NCBI GenBank assembly: GCA_015680685.1 | Contig: MNCI01019084.1 | Location: 477,577-541,576, forward strand | Origin: Gnetum montanum | Taxonomy: Eukaryota > Streptophyta > Gnetopsida > Gnetales > Gnetaceae | Length of the DNA stretch: 64,000 bases | Direction of reading: 5' to 3' | Shown here: positions 11,886 through 23,479 of the stretch, in pieces | Numbering within the stretch: the first letter of the stretch is position 1 | How the letters are laid out: each line of letters starts with the position of its first letter | Notes under the pieces: generated by a model | Database searches by the model: none | Told to the model about the DNA's origin: nothing | Seen by the model: only the letters and a program-made list of their open reading frames with translations | Made by a program: the position numbers and the translations under genes

Positions 11886-13635
11886 AGTTGGCATTGCAAC
11901 ATATATTTGTAATGCATATTCGTTCATAAAGATATAAAAAATCACGTTACAAATGCATAAATAATGTTATTATTATATCATGGGCTTTTGTCTGTTGAAA
12001 TTATTGTTACAATGGATAAGATATGAATGATTCTAACACCTCATTCATAATTATTATATTATAATTATTGTGGAATCCAATAAATGTTATGATATTATTA
12101 TAACTAGAGAAATAATCCATAATTATAATTTGAGATATTATGGATTATATGATTCATTCAAATAGTAAACATTTCATAATAAATAAAGCCAAGATATGAT
12201 GAAATATTACTCATAATCCATAATTTTAGAGATATTATCTATTCATTCATAATGCTAACCCATAATGATTATATCTCAGTTAGCATTATCCATAAGATAT
12301 ATATAACAAAATTATTATAAATAACCGACTTTATTTATGATGAAATGTTTATAATCATTATATATAATCATTTATGTTTATGATTATAAATATATCATTT
12401 TATATATCCAAGATTATGAATAACCGAGATAAATATAATCATTGGCTCCCCTGCAGTGACTCTTTGGCTAGGGAAGATTTATAAATAATTGGTTATTTAT
12501 GATTATGGCAATACATGTGCATCAGTAGAGAGCTCATCACCATTTTCCTTAGCATTAGCTAGGATCCTCACAACATGATCTTGATGGAGATCTTCCCAAG
12601 GTCTAGGCTGCCAGAGGTGCAGAAGTTCTCATTTTTAAAATTTACTAGGTTAACAACCATATCATCCATTAGATTCCATCAATCAAAAAATATGTACATA
12701 AATAAAATGCCTCACTACATGTACTACATGTGAGAAGGTAAGAAAAAATTATCAAATTTTAACTTTTTAAGTCCTCCCAACAAGCAAGAAAAAATGTTAA
12801 AATTATGACCAAAGTCAAGCCAACATCTCAAATTGGCTAATAATTTTCATGTTCTAGCAAAAATGCTAACGCTTTTGCATTTTATTAAAATGCATATTGC
12901 AAACGAAAAAGTAGTAACAATCATAACAACTAAATGCATCTACTCCATGGTAACTATTGAATTTCAAAGCATAGCCATAGAATTAATAAAACCTACACAA
13001 AATATACAATGAGATAAAGAGAAAATGAACTTAAAAATGTTCCCTTACATTGAAAAAGGATGTAGAAAAAGAAGAGTACTCAAGACAGTAGCAAAAAATT
13101 ACAATTTCAGAATTCCCTGTCACTGCAGAAAGCATTGAAAAAGAAGAGAACCAAACTTTGGAATGTTTTTGCATTGGGAACCAAAATGTATAGGAAGGCA
13201 TGATAAGTATTGATGATAGAAGAGCTCAACTTGAAGTAAAACTATGAAAATTACACAAAATCATCAAAATGTAATGTTCAGCATGTTACAATTCACTATA
13301 AAAAATTAACAAAAACACACATAAAAATATTGGCAGAAAGTTTGTTTCTATAAATATATTCCAATAACCAAAGGCTATTATTGACACAGAAACTTCAAAA
13401 GACCCTTCGCCTCAGGCTACAGCTTCAACTATAATCATTACCGTCTTTCCTCGAATGCCTCTGGCTTTACCCCTCATCCTACCCCTACTTGCAAAATTTT
13501 ATGCTTAAAAAATACATTCAAACAAAGCTACTCAAGAAACATATTGGCCTAATTCATATATAAATTTTATCCAAAAAAAGAGACCTAAATCAAGGGATCT
13601 TTTAGCTATTATAACAAAAATTTTATTATGATTGT
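11886..13635. other. AT-rich non-coding stretch, nothing recognised
   Basis: 11.94-12.44 kb is very AT-rich, with many small dyads built from ATAATCATTAT-like words. 12.5-13.6 kb has no convincing coding frame on either strand and no LTR or TIR structure that I could pair. Confidence 0.5.
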
Positions 13636-13639
13636 CAAT

Positions 13640-13855
13640 GATGTGTGTATGTCATGGCCCTCAATGTTGAGTAAGGATGTAGCAAGGGTCGACTGGCCTA
13701 TTGTATTATTGCTCCCTTGGTTGAAGAAATGCATGCCGATGAGCTTGTTATTGTAGCTGAAGCATGGGCCACCATCGTAGTTGCCTTTCCAATGCTCTGG
13801 CAGAGCCCCAACACTAGCGTCATTAAATTTGGTTTGGTTAGGCTAGGTGGCCTAC
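13640..13855 (-). pseudogene. Fragment of a host-like protein (protease-like GGP motif)
   Basis: The minus strand is open for about 65 codons and reads LPEHWKGNYDGGPCFSYN, then NKLIGMHFFNQGSN and STLATSLLNIEG. The pattern (GGP followed about ten residues later by xxIGMxF) resembles the segment around the catalytic serine of trypsin/Deg-like plant proteins, with the serine position altered. It could be an exon captured by a transposon. Family assignment is an inference from a short motif. Confidence 0.35.
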
Positions 13856-13869
13856 AACAGTAGTTGCAA

Positions 13870-14150
13870 ATAGAGATAGAGATAGAATGGAAATGGAATT
13901 CTCATTCCCATTCCAATTCTGCATTTGGTTGCATTTGGCCTTTTAGGTATGCAGCGAGAATATGAAAATCTATGGCTCTTTGGTTCGCATTCTACACAAC
14001 GAGAATATGAAAAGGTGTGGCTCTTCAGTTCATGTTTTTTTCCATTTCATGGGATCTTACGTGGTGTGTGACATGGAGGGTGAAAAATGCACTCCCCCCT
14101 CCCCCCTATCCTATGAGATGAGTTGGCCTCTCGACCAAAATAAAGCATAT
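13870..14150. repeat. Dispersed repeat shared with 60270-60440
   Basis: GGGATCTTACGTGGTGTGTGACATGGAGGGTGA and the following C-rich block up to GGCCTCTCGACCAAAATA (14133) match the reverse complement of 60265-60355. A short internal direct repeat, GAGAATATGAAAA..TGGCTCTT, occurs at 13948 and 14000. It looks like one end of a transposon. It lies between the host-like fragment and the next Helitron piece. Confidence 0.6.
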
Positions 14151-14199
14151 GTAAAAATTATATTAAAATTTTTTAAAATAAATTTTTTCAATATTTTTT

Positions 14200-14513
14200 T
14201 AAATAAACTTCTTGATACATTACATGTACTATAATTTTCCAATTATTAATCTTAAGTAGGTATTCTTTCTACATTTTTAATGTCTTTAAACTAAGTTAGT
14301 TAGTTGTATGTAATCTTCATCAATATCTTTAGTGAATATTACTTGTTTATCATATGATGACAGGTGACACATATTTGAATTATTTTCCTATATATATTTG
14401 GAAAATCAATATCAAATCTAACATAATATTAACATCAATAACAATAGAATGTATTTATTTGATACCTGAAAACATGGTATTGCAATGGCAAATCGAGGGT
14501 TACATGCATGTAC
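14200..14513 (-). pseudogene. Helitron Rep segment downstream of the HUH motif
   Basis: On the minus strand, after element C's TSD, the reading HACNPRFAIAIPCFQVSNK continues the FLDDL frame of 31.14 kb. It is followed at about 14330-14270 by DYIQLTNLV-RH-KC, matching the Helitron block DYxxLxNxVxRHTKC. Reading across the pre-insertion site is uninterrupted, which supports this as the same Helitron that element C entered. Confidence 0.65.
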
Positions 14514-14518
14514 AAGAT

Positions 14519-15388
14519 TGATGAGTGGCTAGGTACCCCTACACTCAAGCATACGAATACGAGCATTCACACATGATCTAGTCAAACTCTGTAGAAAGGC
14601 TAGTTGTGGTATCTAGATAGTTACATGTTGATCACAATTTGTTGTCTTCCCACATGGACTAGCATTTTCTTGTCGCATATGGTTTAGTCCAGAGTGAGGT
14701 GTATGATGTAGTCCCAAGCTAGTGCTACTCCTAAAGATAATGGAAAATAACTTTGTTTTAAGCTAAGAGGGAGTGGGAGGAGAGAATCTAAGTTAGCCTA
14801 AGTGCAATGAGCATCCATCCTTAATCATCTGTACACATCTTGGACCTCATGTACTACTTCTGAGATTACCAAGCATGTATTACTTGAGCACTCCTAAATA
14901 CACTACTGGGTTACCAAGTAGTCACACTTAAATGCTCATGATTAAGTCATATTCATTCCATGTTTAATAACATGGAATGTAAATGATAATAAAGTAAATA
15001 TTAACTAAATAAAATAGTAAATAACAATTAAAGTAATTAAGAGTTAAGTGGATGTTGCAATGCTAAAGTAATCTTGATCTTTATTGCCAGTCATGTGCAT
15101 GTCCAAGTAAGTCACACTAGAATAAAGCTATTGTACAATTACAATCATCACACTGCAAGAATGCACTAAGGGAAAGAGTTGAGAGGAAAAAATGAACAAA
15201 AATAATCTACTCTATGACCTACTTACTTCCTTTTCCCTGTGTGCCCAAATGTGGTATTTATAGGCTTACATAAGAATCATGATATCGTGTATCCAATATC
15301 GTTAGCTAGGCTACAATATTGCATACCTAATATGGTGGATCCAATATCATGGGTCTGATATTAGATCCTAACAAATCATGGTTCATCA
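14519..15388 (-). repeat. Element C LTR-a (3' LTR)
   Basis: The LTR is 870 bp. In element orientation it begins TGATGAACCATGATTTG and ends CCACTCATCA. The outer part (15270-15370) carries the GATATC-like array and TATAAATA follows it (about 15256-15263). The PPT TCATGGGGGTA abuts it at 15389. Confidence 0.88.
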
Positions 15389-15499
15389 TACCCCCATGAC
15401 TGAATAAAAACTAATCCTCAAGTTGAACAAAATGAGAACAAGTCCAATTGATTACACAGTGGATAGGTATGGGATTATTGACTAATTAGAAATTTATTC

Positions 15500-18350
15500 A
15501 TGTCACAGTGAAGAATTGAATATGATAAAATTGGGACACAGAGACAAAATTATAGAGTTTATTGGAACTCATGTGGTTCCTAGTGGTAGTGGTTCCTCCA
15601 TGGATCTCTTCCCCTTGTCTAGTGCTCTAGGTTTTGGAAGTTGATGGCTTTCAAGGAGTCCCTGAAGATTTTCCTCTTTGGTTTGAGGATCCTATGTCAT
15701 CCATGTTGATGCTCCAATGTTTGATGGAGTTAACACCTCCCATGGACATAGTAGTTGTTGGAACATCTGATTGGCCTTGACATACCAAGCTACAAATAGT
15801 CATCATTCCTTTTCAGAGGCTATGGATTTTTCTTTGTATTCATGGTAATCCGTAAGTCGTCAAGCCAAGTCTGCCACAACATCATTTTATCCTTGGTAGC
15901 TAGTTTTGACCACGTCCAACTCAAAATTTTCCACTTCCAATTTTTGTAGCATCTTCTTGTGCTTAGTAAATTTAGTTTCATATTTTACATAGGTGGTTGC
16001 TACCTACTTCTCCAGCTACTATTAGCATGGCTAAATTGGCATACCATAGGTTTGCCAATTCCATGTACTACATAAGATCTTGTATCTGTAGGTCCCAAAT
16101 TTTAAGCTCTGCTTGGTGGAAAAATGCATAGGTATCCAATATGGCCTGCTAGTTAGTTTTTTGAGCATTGAGAGTGTTGATATGGGCCTTGGCCATATAG
16201 ATTTCTTTTTCAACTACTTGCTTTTACATCTCCACTTGGTCCCTGAAGTGTTCCTTCAGCTTTTCATGAAGCTTGGCCTTGTTTTGTCACATTCTTATTT
16301 CAATTGCCATCTTTTGATGGATTTTACATACCTCCTTCATTGAAAGGGTTCGATTTTCTCTAGCCAAGTGATTTATGTCCTGGTTGACCCTGACTAAGTT
16401 TTCTCGCAACTGCTGAAAATTTTCTTTGACAACATTCTTTTGTTTTTCCATAGTGTTCAATCAAAGATTGTCTGGGACAAGTTGTTTCTTATCCTCTTGC
16501 AAGGCCTTGAGTGCTTTGGCATGTGCATATGTCTACTCTTGTGTCTTGGAAGCATCCCAATTGGCCTTCTCTTTTTTCTCCACCACTCTTTTATTCTCCG
16601 CCAATAATTTATTAAGTTGCTCCATCCTGAAAGAATCTAGCTAGTTTGTGGGGATAAATTGAGATGGATCCTACTATGCAGCTTGCAGGGTGATGAGCTT
16701 CTCTTGGAGTCTTTCCAACTCCACCTCTGCATGCTCGACCCTGATCTTTGCCATGACCAGCTTCCCTTTGGTGGAGATGAGGTATGATTTGAGTTACTGT
16801 GATATATTGTGGGACATCAAAGAAGGACTTCATCACTTATCTTGTCTATAGCAACCGATTGAGAACATCCTCATGCTTTGCAGGAGTCATTGAAGAATCG
16901 GCCAAAGTTTGAGCAACACATGCTCCTGTAAAGTCTGTCGATGGCACAACAAATATATTGAATGATTTCTTGATGTGGTCTGTAACCACTTCTATGGCTC
17001 CCGCTACACCTTGGTGCTGCATGATCATGATTGTGGCACCTTCACTAGTTTTCAATTGCACCTAAAAGGATGTAACATTTTTGGAGATATTTTGCTATCA
17101 GTGTGACCCCCCCTCCTCTTGTTTGGATTAACACCTCGCCCCGTGTGTGATCAATGGATACTATGGATCATACGACCTCATTTATAACCTAGAAGAGATT
17201 GGCATCATCATGGCTTCCACAGCTGATCATTTTAGCAATGGCCCTAAGAGGTCTCATCGACGATCGATAATCCTACAACAGTGATGATAGTTAGTCTTGC
17301 TAGTCTATGCTAGGCCCTACTTCTTCTTGTTGACTGGGCCCTATGCTTGGAAGTTGGCTAGGCCCTACAGTTTGAGTTGTAGTGGGCCCCACTGTCTATT
17401 CTTGTTCTGGCTCTAGTGTCTTACCAACACTTTTCCTTGGGGCTACTGGCTTTAGCAATTTAGCAAACAAAGCATTTTGGGCTCTTCTATGAACATCATT
17501 AGTGTACCCCAAAATTCCAGCACACCGACATAGCTTCCTAATGAGATAGGGGAAGGGCAATGAGAAATTCCCTATCTTGTGTTCCTCAAACTGCCTCAAA
17601 ATCTCCATGAGATACAGATGGGGTAGGTTAGCATTAACTTTATCCATTAATATATCACTTCCTTTGGCCACATACGTGGATATTTTTTTCAATCCTTTCA
17701 TAAGAAATACATGATAAGTACCAATCTTGAAATAGATCCTCTCCTCTAGGGTCAACTCTCCATACGCCTTATCTTCCTTATCGTATGCCCTTCTCAACCA
17801 AATTTCTTAAGCATTAGCATTAGAGTGAGTGGGTAGGTGAGAAAATTTTGGCCCTGTATTCAGAGGATTTAACACTTCCAAAATGGCTTTGGTAGAGAAA
17901 TCTATAGAAACACCATCAATATCAACTATGGTGCCTTCTTCTTTATTGTGCTAAAATTGGTACATCTCTCAGAAGTACCAAGCACCACTTTTAGAGAGGA
18001 TAGGCCATAATGGGTACCCTTTGAGTTAGTCCTTGATTGCTTCAAAAGTGAACTCAGTGAAAAGTCCAAAGTTGAGTTTCTCAATCATGGTTGTTGACAT
18101 GGACCTTTCGTGGATTTCCTGAACACATTTCGGAGACAACATGAGATGTTGTCCATGTTCAAGTGCTTCAACAGTTTCTCTTTTAGCCTATATCGATTGC
18201 ATAGTAACAGAAGGCTCTTGATAGATAATGAATGATTGTGCCTCTTGTTCTATACGTTCCTTAGGAGATGCTTGGCCTCTACCTCTCCTTGGTTGTTTGG
18301 ATGCACCTTGAGAGGGTCCTCCTTGTTGTCCATGTTTAGGGACTATCTAT
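15500..18350 (-). pseudogene. Element C accessory ORF, left copy, start codon lost
   Basis: This is the decayed copy of the gene at 26225-23480. The ATGGCC start of the right copy is ATAGTC here. Recognisable parts on the minus strand are a basic N-terminus (QPRRGRGQ), GVSIDFSTKAILEVLNPL, an open middle block at 17797-17396 (YGELTLEERIYFKIGTYH, LPFPYLIRKLCR, ILGYTNDV), then VPSTDFTGA and AKHEDVLNRLL before a coiled-coil region. The middle block resembles the putative plant transposon protein domain found in accessory ORFs of plant retroelements. Its function is unknown. Confidence 0.6.
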
Positions 18351-18843
18351 AATCACACAAGGCCAACTATTAGTAAGGTTATTTACAAAATGTGACTTAT
18401 ACCCTTACTTCTTGCCTTTAATGAATTCATTTTTTGTTTTGTGTGATCCAAAGTTAGGATATTTTATGAAAATGTCTCTTAAAAGTTTTGATATTAGGCC
18501 TAATTTAATTAGGTGACTCCAAAAATTAATTCTCATGGTACGAGTGAAGACAGAAAATTGATTTGGCAACGTGTTTAATAGTTTCTATGGTCATTTATCT
18601 TTATGATATCCTTTGGATGATGATAAATTTTGGAAAAAAATTCTCAACTTGGACCGTACCCTTCTCCCATGACTAAGTTGAACACTCCGAGTTCAGATAG
18701 GTTCAATCAGAATGGGAATTAGAGTGTTAATGAGCAAGTTATGGATGTTTGAACAATAGGTGTACAAGCTAGCAAGTTTGTGGAAGAAAATTTGAACTCC
18801 CCTTGCATGAATAGTGTAAAATGATGTTGATGTGCACAGGGGG

Positions 18844-18865
18844 NNNNNNNNNNNNNNNNNNNNNN
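18844..18865. other. 22-base assembly gap in a poly-G run
   Basis: Twenty-two N are flanked by GGGG on the left and ten G on the right. The corresponding place in the right copy (about 26719) reads only GGGGGTCC. The gap is therefore an unresolved homopolymer inside the spacer of element C's left copy. Confidence 0.9.
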
Positions 18866-18879
18866 GGGGGGGGGGTCCA

Positions 18880-20400
18880 TCTATATAGTTTTTATTGATG
18901 TGATATCATGTACTTGATACCGTAGACTCAATATTGCATTGGAACTGATATCAGGTACCCAATATCGTGACCTATTGGAAATAGGGTACTTGGTAAAATT
19001 AATGAATTTCTAAATTTCCAAGGCCAAAAATGAAGGATTGGTGGTTAATTGGAAAGGTGTAGGGTAACATTGAATAGACCAAAAGGAACAAAAGGTATAA
19101 TGGGGTAGAATCTGATAATGAAATTCATGAATAGAATGAGGAAAAAGGACATGTGATGGTATGTAGGAATGTTTGAACTTAGAAGGATGATAAAGCTAAG
19201 AATAACATTGGCAATGTAGTACTCAAAGTGTATAAAATGATGTGATAGTGATGTGCAATGAGTGTAAATTACAAAGGTTACACAAATGGATCCTCCCCAA
19301 AGCAGGCTCCTACCTATGATGCCCTTACATAACCACCCTCAAAATGTCTGTAGGCACTAGAATGGTGAAATGTAATCCACACCAATCCTACAAACACACA
19401 CATGTAGATACCACAGTAATGAGGTATGAATTCTATGCAATACAAGACACGAGTTACAAATTCATGAACAACAAGATGAGGAAAATCATAGAAGGGATTG
19501 TAGACATTGGGACATGAGGTAACTAGCCAGGGCACAATGAATCCTAAGTGTAGGACATGATTAATGTGTCATTAGCCCATCACTCCAAAATCAAGACCAA
19601 GTCCATTCTTGCAATCAGTGACATTGCATTGTTTCATCCAATGATGGACAACCATAAGAGCATCATCATAGTAAGCCATACAATCACTTGACATTTTGTT
19701 CAAGAGAGAAGTGATTAGGAATTTGTGGGACACTCTCTCTTTTTTTTTTTATTGAGTGCCTTTATTACTCTTACTTCCATTTTTCATTAGATCTACAAGG
19801 ATCTTAGTACAAATAGGCTGCATGATAACTCCTACAAATGTCACCAAAAAGAATCCACAAGTCTCCTTGATGTCACACCCTAGTCATTCCCTCTTAGTCC
19901 ATCATTTTTTGCTCTGGGCATAACAAGCACAAAATTACTTTAAGTTTTAATGATGTCAATAATATCATCAAACCTAGAGTAGAACCTCCTATTAATAGAA
20001 TGGGTGGGTGGATGTGATGGGCTCACTGTTCAAGTAATTAGTGACTTGAGACTTGATAGCATAGACCAACACCTCAACCAATGAGTCGCATGAGTGTCTT
20101 ATTCATAGATGAGATTACCCATAAAAAGATCAAAAGATAAAACAATAAATAAAAATATGAACCAATCAATGAAAAGATAAAACAAAAAATTGAAAGATGA
20201 AAAACTAAAAAAAAAATTGTAAAATTAAAGAAAAGGAAAAACATTTATTGATTATGTTTGTTAGAATGGGGGATATCCCCCATAACTAAACTTTTGATCA
20301 TAGCAAGAATTAATAAATGGAAGGGTTGGATCCATGCATTTCAGAAATATTGGGACCTGGTCATATCCAAGCCATTGGGTGTCTTTTGGTGTCATGGTTG
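18880..20400. other. Element C spacer, left copy, with internal promoter-like block
   Basis: No protein was recognised between gag and the accessory ORF. At 18880-18975 the minus strand has a CTATATAG box preceded by GATATC/CAATATC-like words, matching the better-preserved block at 26722-26815. At 20130-20240 there is an A-rich low-complexity run (AAAAGATAAAACAA type). The rest is collinear with 26830-28090. Confidence 0.5.
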
Positions 20401-20413
20401 GAATGTATCCAAA

Positions 20414-22317
20414 TTAGGGTGCACATACTATATTAAACTTGACATAGTGGGCCAAGTTAGAAGATGATTTTAATTGATACGAAGTTGACCCACTATGGCA
20501 CCCTTGACCGTAAGATGGTATGCAAGGATTGATATGTCTCCCTATGTGGCTATATTCATTGGGCCACATGGTTGTTGGAGTATTGATTGGTGGCCTTGAT
20601 AAGATAACACAAGGCATTTTATTTGAGGAGAAAGATGCACCACAACATTGAAATTGTGCTTGGTTGGAGGGTGCAATGGTTTCAGAACCATGCTGACTCT
20701 TTCTTTGGTCATGCCTAAAGAAAGGACACTTTTGATGTTGTGAAGGACCTCCATTGTTATTGATCGTAGCAACACAAGTAATTTTTGTGGGTTGGTGCTG
20801 TGGTGAAAAACTTGTTGGTATTATTGGTGGCAATGTAGAAGGAGGTGAAAGATGAGAATATTGAGGGTGACGAGAAGTGCAAGGAACATGAGGTGGTGAT
20901 CTCGTGGAAGAGTAAATGGGTTGATAATACTTAGGAGAATGATAACAATGTGGTTAGATAGAGGATGTTGAACTGTTTGGATAAAGAGGATGCTGAACCT
21001 GATATGTGCATGGGTTCAGATGATATGAAGGGTGTGACTGATTTGGGGTTGGCCTCCCCCATGACTGGGATTTTTTCCACTATGATTGAACATAGTATTT
21101 TTGTATGAACTCTAGATGTAACATTCTTCTCCAATGCTCATGTAAATGTGATAGGATTGGGCATTGACCTTTTGGGTGATCATACAGGAAAATGTTATAT
21201 TGATATGTATGATTAGCAATCGAGTTCTTATTCTCTTTAACCCTTCTTTCCAGTTTTCTAAGGGTGTTTTGTCCTGCTTCTTGGTTCATCATGATTCTAC
21301 CTCTAATAGTGTTGGCATATTCTCCACATTTTTCATGTATCCATTCTGTCATCTTATTGATCTTTGTCTCAATTTCATCTAGTTATTATAGTATTGGAAA
21401 AGATGATTCCACCTCCTTCGGGTGAGTTGATTTCTCTTCTTCATGACCATGGACCTTTGCTAATTCAAGATTTTGATCCCGTTGACAGCTTTCAACATTC
21501 TCCCACTTAGCCATTTCTCCTTCTTCTTTTGTTACTCGCTTAATAAGTTCTTAAAATTGATGGGTTTGTAGCTCATACAGATGACCTGAGGCATACATCC
21601 CTAGTGTTTCCCTTGTTTCATTACGAAGCCCATCCATGCTATGCTACATTAGCCTCTCCTCAGAGAATCCATGGCCTGGGAAATTATTTAACAATGAATA
21701 ATATCCTTCTAAGGCCATGTCCAAGGGTTCATGTTGCTCTTGTTTCCACTCTTGGATTTTTTCCTCAACGCTAACACTCTTGCATAAGTTTGATATCTTT
21801 CATTCAAGAGTTCTACCATTGTCGGCCAACGTTGAATTGATCTTGTTCTTAAAGACCTATACCAGACTTTTCCTTGGCCAACAAGTATCAGAGGAAAGAG
21901 CTTAAGTTTTTTTCATCCATTATCAATATTTTTCCATATTGAAGCATCATGGAAGGCTTGTAAATGATGTTCCAGATCTAAATCATAGCCTCCTGAAAAC
22001 TTGGGAAAGTTGTTTAAATCAAGCTTGGGTAGAAAGCTTTCCTTATGATGGCTACGAGATATTCAAATAGCCTCTTGTATATGCATTGGGCTCTTAGTGG
22101 CTAGTAGGGGTTCATCATCACTAGGTAGGTTATGAATTTGTGAGTTGGAATGATTTTGTCTTTGTTTATGTACATAGGAGACCCCTACCTCAAATTGAGT
22201 ACTCCAAACTTCATTTTCATCATTGTATAATTTGTTGGTTCTCGAATGAATTGCCTTACTGGTTGTTGCATTATCATAGTCTTGTGAGAGAGACATTGTT
22301 GTGAAATTATGTGTCAC
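20414..22317 (-). pseudogene. gag: Element C gag, left copy, decayed
   Basis: It starts at ATG 22317 with 84 open codons. After a stop, the frame continues with FSGGYDLDLEHHLQAFHDA, the conserved gag helix shared with elements A and B. A Pro/Gln/His-rich C-terminal part ends near 20414. Several stops and frame shifts are present. No zinc knuckle or protease motif was seen. Confidence 0.7.
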
Positions 22318-22428
22318 TTATTTACAATTACTTCTTTCTAAAAGATATATCATTAATACTCTATTACAGCAATCTTGTATGATTTAACTAATCTAAATAA
22401 CTAGCATCGTCCCCAACAATGGTGTCAA

Positions 22429-23295
22429 TGATGAGTGGCTAGGTACACCTACACTCAACCATATGAATATGAGCATTCACGCACGATTCAGTCGAACTCC
22501 GTAGATAGGCTAGTTGTGGAATCTAGATAGTTACACATTGATTGTAGTTCGCTATCTTCCCACCTAGACTAGTATTTTCTTGTCACATATGCTTTAGTCC
22601 AGAGTGAGGTGTATGATATGGTCCTAACTAGTGCTACTCCTAGAGCCAATGGAAAATAATTTCATTTTAAGCTAAGAGGAAGTGGAAGGAAAGAATCTAA
22701 GCTAGCCTAAGTGCAATGTGCATCCATCCTTAATCATTCATATACATATTGGACCTCATGTACTACTTTTAGGATTACCAAGTGTATATTACTTGAGTGC
22801 TCCTAGATACACTACTAGGTTACCAAGTAGTCACACTTCAATGCTAGTGATTAAGGCGTACTCATTCCGCATTTAACAATAGGGAATGTAAATGATAATA
22901 AAGTTAATATTAACTAAATAAAATAGTAAATAACAATTAAAGTAATTAAAAGTTAAGTGGATGCTACAATGATAAAGTAATCTCGATCTTTATTGTTGAT
23001 CATGTGCATGTCCAAGTACGTCACACTCAAATAAAGGTGTTGTACAATTACAATCATCACACTGTGGGCATGCACTGAGGAAAAGAGTTGAGAGGAAAAT
23101 GAATAAAAAGAATATACTCTATGACCTACTTACTTCCTTTTTCTTGTGTGCCCAAATGTGGTATTTATAGGCTTACACAGGAATCACAATATCGCATATC
23201 CGATATTGTTAGCCAGGCCACGATATCGCATACCCGATATCATGGATATGATATCACGGGTCCGATATCGAAGCCTGACAAATCATGGTTCATCA
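22429..23295 (-). repeat. Element C LTR-b (shared middle LTR)
   Basis: The LTR is 867 bp and collinear with LTR-a and LTR-c. A PBS-like TGACACCATTGTTGGGGA lies on one side and a PPT on the other, so it serves as the 5' LTR of the left internal copy and the 3' LTR of the right copy. The GATATC array (23187-23270) is best preserved here, with several exact CGATATCG-type words. Confidence 0.88.
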
Positions 23296-23479
23296 TACCC
23301 CCATGATTGAATAAAAACTTGTTCTCGAGTTGAGAAAAATGAGAACAAGACTAATTGATTACATAGTGGATAGGTATGGGATTATTGATTGACTAGAAAT
23401 TTATTCATGCCACAGTGGAGAATTGAATATGACAAAATTAGGACACAAACACAAAATTATAGAATTTATTAGAACTCAT

